Notes: a model not told the origin generated them from the sequence alone. Shown: positions 1 through 6,609, numbered from the stretch's first letter. The stretch is DNA of 6,908 nucleotides from an uncultured Erysipelotrichaceae bacterium (GCA_900544435.1 UQVG01000106.1:1-6908); one strand, 5' to 3'. Numbers and translations are program-made.

Positions 1-878
1 AAACAATCAATTGCTTCGAATTTATATCCAGGATAAATAAAGATATCTGTATTCTCACTTGTTGCTGTAAATTTACCATATTTTTTCATATTAGCTTCTA
101 AAGTACGTGTTGATGTTGTTCCTACAGCGATGATTCTTTGACCATTTGCTTTTGCTTTGTTTAATTTATCAGCGACTTCTTCGCTGATCATATAGAATTC
201 GCTATGCATATGATGATCTAAAACGTTTTCTTCTTTAACAGGTCTAAATGTTCCAAGACCAACATGTAAACAAACATCAAGGATTTCAATACCTTTATCT
301 TTTATTTTTTGATTGATTTCTTCTGTAAAATGTAAACCAGCCGTAGGAGCTGCGGCACTTCCTTCAATTTTAGCATAAACTGTTTGATATCTATTTTTAT
401 CTTCAAGTTTTTCTTTAATATAAGGAGGTAAAGGCATTGTTCCTAATTGATCTAAGATTTCATAGAAAATCCCATCATATATCATTTCAAAAACACGAAT
501 ACCTTCATCTTTGATTTCAATACATTTTGCTTTTAATAGCCCTTCACCAAAAGTAATCACCGTATTCATTTTAACAATACGAGCATTTCCACATAAACAT
601 TCCCAAGTATCTTTCTTTAATTCTTTTAACAAAAGAACTTCTACATGTCCATTTGTTTCTTCTTTAATTCCAAATAAACGCGCAGGAATAACTTTTGTAT
701 TATTTCTTACTAAAACATCGCCTGGTTTTAAATAATCAAGAATGTCATAAAAATGTCTGTGTTCAATATTTCCATTTTCTCTATTTACTACCATTAATCT
801 AGAAGTATCTCTTTTTTCAACAGGATGTTGAGCAATGAGTTCTTCAGGTAGTTCAAAATCAAATTCACTTAATTTCAT
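1..878 (-). CDS. queA: S-adenosylmethionine:tRNA ribosyltransferase-isomerase QueA, partial (3' end outside window)
   Basis: QueA transfers and isomerises the ribosyl part of S-adenosylmethionine onto preQ1 at tRNA position 34, giving epoxyqueuosine; it is cytoplasmic. The frame translates from ATG at 878 for 292 codons and leaves the window without a stop. Family motifs are clear: an N-terminal [17 protein letters not shown] stretch (residues 14-30), [13 protein letters not shown] (173-185), [10 protein letters not shown] (205-214), DHHMHSE (221-227), [10 protein letters not shown] (252-261) and TDIFIYPGY (277-285). Family members are about 340-355 residues long, so roughly 50 C-terminal residues lie beyond the left edge; this is a window cut, not a lesion. 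The start is fixed by AGAGGG at 892-887, 8 nt upstream and inside the end of tgt. The tgt stop codon directly precedes the ATG, so translation is probably coupled to tgt. No frameshift is seen. Confidence 0.97.
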   Translation of the reverse strand, partial: MKLSEFDFELPEELIAQHPVEKRDTSRLMVVNRENGNIEHRHFYDILDYLKPGDVLVRNNTKVIPARLFGIKEETNGHVEVLLLKELKKDTWECLCGNARIVKMNTVITFGEGLLKAKCIEIKDEGIRVFEMIYDGIFYEILDQLGTMPLPPYIKEKLEDKNRYQTVYAKIEGSAAAPTAGLHFTEEINQKIKDKGIEILDVCLHVGLGTFRPVKEENVLDHHMHSEFYMISEEVADKLNKAKANGQRIIAVGTTSTRTLEANMKKYGKFTATSENTDIFIYPGYKFEAIDC

Positions 879-2030
<1,152 letters not shown>

Positions 2031-2036
2031 CTATTC

Positions 2037-2064
2037 ATTATACATGAAAGTATTTATAAATAAA
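2037..2064 (-). promoter_or_regulatory. Candidate promoter for tgt-queA
   Basis: On the minus strand a perfect TATAAT (2042-2037) lies 25 nt upstream of the tgt ATG. The best -35 is weak, TTTATT at 2064-2059 with a 16-nt spacer. Transcription would start near 2030, giving a leader of about 18 nt that holds the ribosome site. It lies just past the terminator of the upstream operon, which supports independent transcription. The -10 is convincing; the -35 is not. Confidence 0.5.
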
Positions 2065-2088
2065 ATAGAAAAAGAGCTAAAAGCTCTT
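2065..2088 (-). terminator. Rho-independent terminator of the GTPase operon
   Basis: Read on the minus strand, AAGAGCT (2088-2082), loop TTT, AGCTCTT (2078-2072) forms a perfect 7-bp stem followed by a T-rich tail (TTTCTATTTT). The stem begins within the last two bases of the stop codon of the upstream gene, so coding sequence and terminator overlap slightly. It separates the GTPase operon from tgt-queA. Confidence 0.8.
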
Positions 2089-3031
2089 AATCAAATGTAA
2101 CATATTCATTTTCTAAAGGTTTAGCACCTTCTAAATGATCAACATGTAAAATAGGAATATTACTTTGAATAGATTCATCATATTCTAAGCTAATTGTTCC
2201 ATCAACGACTAACCATTCATCTTTAATTAAATCTTTAGCGTATTTACTAATACATACTAAACCTAAAAGTTGCATATCGTCACTACAACATACCATGGCT
2301 TGTCTACCTAATACAAAACCATTTTCAATTAATTTATCACGGCCAATAACTTTACCTTTGATTTTAATTGTTTTATTTTCATAAATTTGTGGATTTTCCA
2401 TAATATGCATACAGAAAATACCATAATCCATATCATTTACTTCAATATAATCATCATTTAAATTATAAGGTAAATCATTAACAGTTAAATCTTCAATTTG
2501 TCTATTTTTGTTTTCATAAACAATTTGACACATTGGATTTAAAGATTTAATACTTCCTCTAATAGGATATTTCTTTGTATTTTCATCACAACGATTAACA
2601 ATAACTAAATCACTACCAGTAATATGATAAACAAATTGACCTCGCATATTGTTGTAATAAAGATCAAATGTTTCAGCAGAAATAGTTGTTAAGATTTGAA
2701 CAACTTGCCATTGATCAATACAAATTTCATCAACGAATTTTGTATTATCCCACATACCATTATATTCAATCATAACTTGTGTTGGTTGATATTTTTGATG
2801 TAGATGAAGAAGAGTTTCATAATTTAAATCTTCTTCATTTTCAATAAATTCAACAGAAGCATTTTCTTTTTCTAAAGCTGGAATATCGAAAGCAACTTCA
2901 CCTTCTTCACAGGCAATAATAAGTGTTTTTTCATCTTCACCAAAACCTTGTTCAAGAAGAGTATCTTGAATAAATGAAGATTTCCCACTTTCTAAAAATC
3001 CAGTAAATAAATAAACTCTTGTTTTATTCAT
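2087..3031 (-). CDS. CobW-like P-loop GTPase fused to a C-terminal DUF1980/TIGR03943-like domain
   Basis: A 314-residue protein in two parts. Residues 1 to about 190 are a G3E/CobW-like nucleotide-binding domain. It has Walker A GFLESGKS (11-18), IEYNG (88-92) where COG0523 proteins have IExSG, and NRCD (146-149) in the NKxD position. The metal motif CxCC seen in its neighbour is absent; EEGE stands in the region after the second strand. Residues about 200-314 resemble the C-terminal part of DUF1980/TIGR03943 (YcgQ-like) proteins: FVLGRQAMVCCSDD (239-252), GLVC (257-260), EWLVVDGTI (272-280) and an ending LENEY. From family knowledge such proteins partner ArsP_2/YraQ-type permeases, and none is visible here. 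The gene lies 4 bp after the metallochaperone gene, with AGGA 7 nt before its ATG inside that gene's end, so the two are probably co-translated. A role in metal transfer is inferred from domain and context; the exact function is unknown. Confidence 0.85.
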   Translation of the reverse strand: MNKTRVYLFTGFLESGKSSFIQDTLLEQGFGEDEKTLIIACEEGEVAFDIPALEKENASVEFIENEEDLNYETLLHLHQKYQPTQVMIEYNGMWDNTKFVDEICIDQWQVVQILTTISAETFDLYYNNMRGQFVYHITGSDLVIVNRCDENTKKYPIRGSIKSLNPMCQIVYENKNRQIEDLTVNDLPYNLNDDYIEVNDMDYGIFCMHIMENPQIYENKTIKIKGKVIGRDKLIENGFVLGRQAMVCCSDDMQLLGLVCISKYAKDLIKDEWLVVDGTISLEYDESIQSNIPILHVDHLEGAKPLENEYVTFD

Positions 3032-3035
3032 ACGC

Positions 3036-4127
3036 TTATCCTAAAAATAACTCCTTAATTGTATTTTCATCTAAGTCTTTACCAATTACACAAACTTGAC
3101 CTGTATAAATAGGTTTACCTAAACGAATTTCAAATTCACCTGGTACTAAATCAAAATACCACCAGTCTTCATTTCCACTATCTACAAAACCTTTAGCTCT
3201 TAAAACATTATCATCATTACATAATTTATTTAAGATATCACTTAATTCAACTTCATTGTATTTTTTAACAGTATCAAATCCAATACTATTGAAAACTTCA
3301 TCAGCATGATGGTGATGATGTCCACAACCACATTCATGATCATGGTGATGATGATCATGTCCACAACATTCATGGTCATGATCGTGTTCATGATGATCAT
3401 GTCCACAACATTCATGGTCATGATCGTGTTCATGGTGATCGTGTCCACAACATTCATGGTCATGATCGTGTTCATGGTGATCATGTCCGCAACATTCATG
3501 GTCATGGTCGTGTTCATGTAATAATTCTTCTTGAATATTTACTTCACAAGCGTTGATGATATCTAAACCATTTAATTTGTCCCAAGCAGTTGTAATAATT
3601 GGGGTATGATCATTTAAACCTTTTAAGATGTCTAAACATTCTTGTAATTGAAATTCAGTAACATCTTGGCTACGACTTAATACAATTAATGAGGCATGTT
3701 CAACTTGGTTATTATAGAATTCACCAAAGTTTTTAGTATACATACGACATTTTTTAGCATCTACAACTGTAATAAAATTATCTAATTCCATTTCATCACT
3801 ATTGATTGTAGAAACTGCTTTAATAACATCGGATAATTTACCAACACCAGAAGGTTCGATAATAACACGATCAGGATGATAAGTATCTAAAACTTCTTTT
3901 AATGATGTTTCGAAATCTCCTACTAAACTACAACAAATACATCCAGAGTTCATTTCGTTGATTGTAACACCAGAATCTTTTAAGAATGTTCCATCAATTC
4001 CAATTTCTCCAAATTCATTTTCTATTAATACGATTTTTTCATTTTGATATGCTTCAGCAATTAATTTTTTAATTAATGTTGTTTTTCCAGCACCTAAAAA
4101 GCCAGAAATAATATCTATTTTACTCAT
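3036..4127 (-). CDS. G3E/COG0523 metallochaperone GTPase with a large His/Cys-rich metal-binding insert
   Basis: A 363-residue CobW/YciC/YeiR-type GTPase. Walker A GFLGAGKTT is at 9-17, GCICC (the CxCC metal motif) at 62-66, EPSG at 91-94, and a C-terminal CobW_C-like part at about 276-363 (RAKGFVDSG, 310-318; WWYFDLVPGEFEIRLG, 322-337). The guanine-specificity position reads SRSQD (151-155) rather than NKxD. Residues 204-274 are a metal-binding insert: four copies of HEHDHDHECCGHDH and a degenerate tail, holding 33 His, 10 Cys and 22 Asp/Glu. COG0523 proteins deliver or mobilise metals such as zinc, cobalt or nickel using GTP hydrolysis; zinc is the best guess from the Cys/His insert but is inference. 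ATG at 4127 is chosen over an ATG 13 codons upstream because GGAGGTG (4140-4134) sits 6 nt before it and the P-loop then starts at the usual place. First gene of a two-gene operon. Confidence 0.93.
   Translation of the reverse strand: MSKIDIISGFLGAGKTTLIKKLIAEAYQNEKIVLIENEFGEIGIDGTFLKDSGVTINEMNSGCICCSLVGDFETSLKEVLDTYHPDRVIIEPSGVGKLSDVIKAVSTINSDEMELDNFITVVDAKKCRMYTKNFGEFYNNQVEHASLIVLSRSQDVTEFQLQECLDILKGLNDHTPIITTAWDKLNGLDIINACEVNIQEELLHEHDHDHECCGHDHHEHDHDHECCGHDHHEHDHDHECCGHDHHEHDHDHECCGHDHHHHDHECGCGHHHHHADEVFNSIGFDTVKKYNEVELSDILNKLCNDDNVLRAKGFVDSGNEDWWYFDLVPGEFEIRLGKPIYTGQVCVIGKDLDENTIKELFLG
3306..3518 (-). repeat. 42-bp in-frame tandem repeat (four units plus degenerate tail) encoding the metal-binding insert
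   Basis: Four consecutive 42-bp units (3518-3477, 3476-3435, 3434-3393, 3392-3351) each encode HEHDHDHECCGHDH. The third and fourth units are identical in DNA. The others differ at a few positions, and every difference is synonymous (His CAT/CAC, Asp GAT/GAC, Cys TGT/TGC). A 45-bp degenerate tail (3350-3306) encodes HHHDHECGCGHHHHH. The pattern indicates recent tandem duplication with the protein sequence held constant. Copy number could vary among strains by slippage without breaking the frame. The opposite-strand and alternate-frame reading through this stretch is open only because the repeat is 42 bp, not because it codes. Confidence 0.95.
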
Positions 4128-4133
4128 ATATTT

Positions 4134-4140
4134 CACCTCC
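4134..4140 (-). promoter_or_regulatory. Ribosome binding site deciding the metallochaperone start
   Basis: GGAGGTG on the minus strand, 6 nt before the ATG at 4127. The alternative ATG at 4166 has no such site and lies upstream of the predicted transcription start, so it is rejected. Confidence 0.85.
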
Positions 4141-4145
4141 GCTAG

Positions 4146-4174
4146 ATTATAACACTCATAAATCATTTCATCAA
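4146..4174 (-). promoter_or_regulatory. Promoter of the GTPase operon
   Basis: On the minus strand, TTGATG (4174-4169), a 17-nt spacer and TATAAT (4151-4146), the latter extended as TGTTATAAT. The predicted start falls near 4140-4138, at the ribosome site itself, giving a leader of only about 12 nt. A second possible minus-strand promoter, TTGTCA (4205-4200), 16 nt, TATTAT (4183-4178), would start near 4171 and give a longer leader. Which one is used cannot be told from sequence. Confidence 0.65.
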
Positions 4175-4179
4175 ATGAT
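4162..4179. promoter_or_regulatory. Inverted repeat over both -35 boxes, candidate operator
   Basis: ATCATTT (4162-4168), CATC, AAATGAT (4173-4179): perfect 7-bp arms with a 4-bp centre. It covers the -35 regions of both divergent promoters, where a repressor could block both. It does not match the Bacillus Zur box (TCGTAATnATTACGA) or a full Fur box (TGATAATnATTATCA), although one TGATAAT half-site occurs at 4176-4182. A metal-responsive operator is a guess from context. Confidence 0.4.
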
Positions 4180-4196
4180 AATACCTATGTTATAAT
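4168..4196 (+). promoter_or_regulatory. Promoter of the rRNA methyltransferase gene
   Basis: Perfect extended -10, TGTTATAAT (4188-4196), with a poor -35, TCATCA (4168-4173), at 17 nt spacing. The extended -10 would compensate for the weak -35. The start is expected near 4202-4204, so the leader is about 18-20 nt and contains AAAGGG (4208-4213) before the ATG at 4222. Confidence 0.65.
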
Positions 4197-4221
4197 AATT
4201 GACAAGTAAAGGGTGATAAAA

Positions 4222-5358
4222 ATGAAATGTCCAATTATAAAGAAATGTGGAGGATGCTTTTATCCACAAGATCAATATCAAAATGAATTAAAAGAAAAGA
4301 CATTATTTATAGAAAAAGAAATAAAGAAAGCAAAACTAAAGATTGATGTAAAATCAACAATGGCTTCGCCATTAGCTAATGGGTATCGAAATAAAGCAAT
4401 TGTGGCTTTTAATCAAAAATATGAATATGGTCTTTATGAAGAACATAGTCAAGATATTATTCCATATAAACATTGTTTATTACATGAAGATATTATGGAT
4501 GAAATCTTGCAATATATACAAAGCTATTTAAGAAAATTTCATGTTTCTATTTATGATCGTAAAAGAAATAAAGGATTATTAAGACATGTTTTAATTCGAC
4601 GTGCAGTTAAAACAGATCAAACAATGGTCGTTTTAGTATGTAATGAAAATATATGGCGTGGTTCTAAACAATTTTGTAGTCAATTGGTCAAAAAATTTCC
4701 GAGTATTAAAACGATTGTTTTAAATGTCAATACAAGAAAAACACCAATTGTTTTAGGTAATGAAGATAAGGTTCTTTATGGGAAAGGATTTATTGTTGAT
4801 GAATTATGTGGCTTGAAATTTAAAATTTCACCACAATCTTTTTATCAAATTAATCATGATCAATGTGTTAACCTTTATACTAAAGCATTATCTTTATTAA
4901 ATATAAAAGGGGATGAAGCTGCAATTGATGCGTATTGTGGTATTGGAACAATAGGAATGATCTTATCTCAAAATGTAAAACAAGTCATTGGGGTGGAAAG
5001 TAATAGAGATGCTATTAAGGATGCTAAAAATAATGCTAAGATGAATCATCTTTCTAATATTCAGTTTGTATGTGATGATGCAACTGAATTTATGAAATCT
5101 TTAGCTAAAGAAAAATATAAAGTGGATGTTGTTATTATGGATCCACCTAGAAGTGGTTCTACAAAACAATTTATGGATTCTGTTAAAATATTAAATCCTA
5201 AACAAGTTGTTTATATTTCATGTGATCCAACAACACAAATAAGAGATATTCAATATTTTAAAAAGATAGGATATCATACAGATACAATGTATCTATATGA
5301 TATGTTCCCTCATACTAAGCATGTAGAAAGTATTGTCTTGTTATCAAAAAATAAATAA
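4222..5358 (+). CDS. 23S rRNA (uracil-C5) methyltransferase, RlmD/RumA type of the TrmA family, TRAM-less
   Basis: A SAM-dependent RNA methyltransferase that methylates C5 of a uracil in 23S rRNA (RlmD/RlmCD group); the exact site is not readable from sequence. The 378-residue protein begins directly with the iron-sulfur motif and has no N-terminal TRAM domain. Candidate [4Fe-4S] ligands are C3, C9, C12 and C85, with spacing like E. coli RlmD. The SAM loop is DAYCGIGT (236-243), followed by VES (258-260), DPPRSG (307-312), the catalytic nucleophile C334 in YISCDP (331-336), and the general base E369 in HTKHVES (364-370). QSFYQIN is at 205-211. A GTG nine bases upstream (4213) would add three residues, but AAAGGG at 4208-4213 is 8 nt from the ATG at 4222 and overlaps that GTG. 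The gene is divergent from the GTPase operon. No terminator is seen after its stop; the accessory region starts at once. Confidence 0.95.
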   Translation: MKCPIIKKCGGCFYPQDQYQNELKEKTLFIEKEIKKAKLKIDVKSTMASPLANGYRNKAIVAFNQKYEYGLYEEHSQDIIPYKHCLLHEDIMDEILQYIQSYLRKFHVSIYDRKRNKGLLRHVLIRRAVKTDQTMVVLVCNENIWRGSKQFCSQLVKKFPSIKTIVLNVNTRKTPIVLGNEDKVLYGKGFIVDELCGLKFKISPQSFYQINHDQCVNLYTKALSLLNIKGDEAAIDAYCGIGTIGMILSQNVKQVIGVESNRDAIKDAKNNAKMNHLSNIQFVCDDATEFMKSLAKEKYKVDVVIMDPPRSGSTKQFMDSVKILNPKQVVYISCDPTTQIRDIQYFKKIGYHTDTMYLYDMFPHTKHVESIVLLSKNK

Positions 5359-5552
5359 GAAAATTGAAGGGAATAAAGAAATGGGAGACTGCTATAAATA
5401 TTTTTGAAGACAGAATATTATGGAATGGTCGTTATTTTAAGTCAATTGATATTTTATTAGATAATAATGATCTTGATACAACAGGTTTTGCTATTATGGC
5501 AATCAATTGTTTGCTTGTAGAAACTTTATATCAATTTAAAGAAGTAGCTTAA
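5355..5552 (+). pseudogene. N-terminal stub of an unknown accessory protein
   Basis: An open frame of about 62-65 codons directly after the methyltransferase gene. It has no ATG near its front; the only candidate start is TTG at 5364 with a poor ribosome site. The peptide (KKWETAINIFEDRI, then ILLDNND, TTGFAIMAINCLLVETLYQFKE) looks from memory like the first 60 or so residues of proteins of about 200 residues found in mobile and accessory regions of Firmicutes, of unknown function. The resemblance would run on past YQFKE, but here the frame ends three codons later (VA, stop), where a different reading frame takes over. I read it as the N-terminal end of a broken gene. It could still be a tiny real gene, which I think less likely. 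Confidence 0.5.
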
Positions 5553-5725
5553 AAGGAAACATAAATAAACAGTATAATCAACGATTAGATAATTTGCCAG
5601 AGGACACATTGCAAACGGTTATAATAGATATAAGAGGACAAGATGTACCTAATAAAACTATAAAGCAAATGGCAGATGATTTGCAAACAGCAAATCCATT
5701 GTTAGATGTACGCTTTAAGAAGTAA
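5540..5725 (+). pseudogene. Orphan C-terminal tip of a probable polymorphic (contact-dependent/secreted) toxin
   Basis: A frame with no start codon, open from 5540 and ending at TAA 5723-5725, 10 bp before the immunity gene. Its last 53 codons read like real protein: KQYNQRLDNLPEDT, then LQTVIIDIRGQDV, then MADDLQTANPLLDVRFKK and stop. The pattern LPxxTxQxVxIDxRGQ is one I associate, from memory, with the extreme C-terminus of polymorphic-toxin effector domains in Firmicutes. Position immediately upstream of an Imm70-type gene is exactly where such a tip belongs. Without a start or the rest of the toxin it cannot be expressed as a toxin, so it is a remnant of a displaced toxin module. The catalytic type is not identified. 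Confidence 0.6.
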
Positions 5726-5730
5726 GGAGG
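5724..5730 (+). promoter_or_regulatory. Ribosome binding site deciding the immunity gene start
   Basis: AAGGAGG overlapping the end of the toxin remnant's stop codon, 5 nt before ATG 5736. It rules out the in-frame ATG at 5706, which has no such site and lies within the toxin tip. Confidence 0.85.
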
Positions 5731-5735
5731 ATAAG

Positions 5736-6152
5736 ATGGCGGTAGGATTTAAAGTAGACTATTATTGGTATCAAGTTGGAACTAGTGATTTTTTGCATGC
5801 TTTTTTTTCAACAATATGTATTAGACTGGAAAATGGAAAGTGGGGGAGTGTTTATCCTAAATTGATGAAAGAACTATATCAAGGTCGTTTAAAAAATCAA
5901 GATATAAACGAAGGAATGGAAGAATTAGGTAGAATAAAAAAAGAACTGAAAAAATTTCCTCCATCTTATGTAGTATGGGATGCAGAAGATTTAAAATTGA
6001 CACCTCCATGGGGAAATAATATCAGTTCAGATATTACTGATTTGTCTAATTATTTTGTTACTAATGATGGAAGAGATCTGATTTCAGTTTTAAATGAGGC
6101 AATGGAAGATGCAAAGGAAATACACTCAGATATTGAAATTGATAAGTTATAA
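5736..6152 (+). CDS. Imm70-family immunity protein
   Basis: A 138-residue soluble protein that I recognise as Imm70, an immunity family of polymorphic toxin systems; such proteins bind and block the toxin tip encoded just upstream. Recognisable stretches are YYWYQVGTSDFLHAFFST (9-26), WGSVYPKLMKELYQG (36-50), PPWGNNISSDITDLSNYF (90-107) and FVTNDGRDL (107-115). There is no signal peptide or membrane segment, so it acts in the cytoplasm. The frame is intact with a strong ribosome site, although the toxin next to it is reduced to its tip. It may therefore act as an orphan immunity gene protecting against a related strain's toxin. The family assignment is from memory of the sequence pattern, not a search. 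Confidence 0.8.
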   Translation: MAVGFKVDYYWYQVGTSDFLHAFFSTICIRLENGKWGSVYPKLMKELYQGRLKNQDINEGMEELGRIKKELKKFPPSYVVWDAEDLKLTPPWGNNISSDITDLSNYFVTNDGRDLISVLNEAMEDAKEIHSDIEIDKL

Positions 6153-6162
6153 TTTTCATAAT
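6133..6162 (+). promoter_or_regulatory. Possible promoter upstream of the small frameshifted gene
   Basis: TTGAAA (6133-6138), 18 nt, CATAAT (6157-6162), overlapping the 3' end of the immunity gene. A start near 6169 would place the long hairpin at 6183-6228 in the leader of the next gene. In AT-rich DNA such matches arise by chance, so the call is weak. Confidence 0.25.
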
Positions 6163-6182
6163 ACTGTAAGAGAAAAATAAAA

Positions 6183-6228
6183 CATTTAAAAGCTAAAATT
6201 AGATAATGCTAACTTTGGCTTTTAAATG
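6183..6228. repeat. Long perfect inverted repeat (hairpin)
   Basis: CATTTAAAAGC (6183-6193) and GCTTTTAAATG (6218-6228) are perfect 11-bp complements. The pairing continues inward through TAAA/TTTG (one G-U pair), and an inner TTAG/CTAA stem follows, leaving a 6-nt loop. On the plus strand there is no T-tract after it. On the minus strand it is followed by TTTTATTTTTCT, so it has the form of a minus-strand intrinsic terminator, although no minus-strand gene lies to its right in the window. It ends 4 nt before the ribosome site of the next plus-strand gene. Confidence 0.75.
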
Positions 6229-6232
6229 AGAT

Positions 6233-6239
6233 GAGGTGG
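6233..6239 (+). promoter_or_regulatory. Ribosome binding site supporting the TTG start at 6246
   Basis: GAGGTGG, 6 nt before TTG 6246-6248. It supports the upstream start of the broken gene, as no other plausible initiation signal lies near. Confidence 0.65.
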
Positions 6240-6245
6240 TAAATA

Positions 6246-6591
6246 TTGAAAGAAGATCAAGTAATAGAAAAGCTAATTAAGGAAAAAAGTATTAGATGAT
6301 AAGCGCATATATGTTTATGCATCGGTCAAAGGAGGAATTGGAGGCGTCATAGGAACAATAAATGGGCTAGTTCTTCTAAGCGTGTACAAGGATGTATTGT
6401 ATATTCAGAAAGCTAATATCGATAATTCTTATGGTGAACAACTGGCAAAGATTCATATTCCTGATATGAAAAATATCCGAGGAAAGGCAGGATTGTTTGG
6501 TGGAAAGTTTTCTTTTAATTATGACGGGAAAGAATATAAATTTAAACTGCCAGCAAAAGCTGAAAAATTTGTGGATTTTTTCGTAAAGTAA
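6246..6591 (+). pseudogene. Small PH-like/unknown protein gene broken by a one-base shift
   Basis: A TTG start with a good ribosome site opens a frame that stops at TGA 6297 after 17 codons. Moving one base at the run of six A's (6283-6288) joins it to a second frame that stays open to TAA 6589-6591. Read with one A removed, the gene gives a coherent 114-residue protein: a charged N-terminus (MKEDQVIEKLIKEK), a Gly-rich hydrophobic stretch (VKGGIGGVIGTINGLVLLSV, 27-46), then a beta-rich part (DVLYIQKANIDNSYGE; GLFGGKFSFNYDGKEYKFKL) that looks like a small bacterial PH/GRAM-like fold. That fold is a guess from pattern. The downstream frame alone has only a weak internal GTG (6382). It may be a true mutation, a sequencing error in the homopolymer, or phase variation. 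Function unknown. Confidence 0.6.
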
Positions 6592-6609
6592 AAGTGCGAG
6601 GATGACAGG

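Noticed and set aside
511..735. Plus-strand 74-codon open frame
   Set aside because: It is antisense to queA, whose translation has clear family motifs throughout; the peptide has no recognisable features.
3242..3521. Open frames on both strands across the His-rich repeat, encoding Met/Thr/Val-rich repetitive peptides
   Set aside because: They are out-of-frame readings of the 42-bp tandem repeat. They lack ribosome sites and lie wholly inside the GTPase gene.
4128..4166. Thirteen extra N-terminal codons for the metallochaperone GTPase
   Set aside because: They overlap the promoter and ribosome site and would put an unusual extension before the P-loop. ATG 4127 has an ideal Shine-Dalgarno.
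4162..4196. Zur or Fur box in the divergent promoter
   Set aside because: The inverted repeat does not match either consensus; only a TGATAAT half-site is present. It is kept as an unnamed operator candidate.
4199..4204. Perfect TTGACA on the plus strand
   Set aside because: It sits 18 nt before the methyltransferase ATG with no -10 at proper spacing; TATAAT at 4191-4196 lies upstream of it. Chance match.
5706..5735. Ten extra N-terminal codons for the immunity protein
   Set aside because: They are read from the toxin tip and the ribosome site itself; ATG 5736 follows AAGGAGG and matches the family start.
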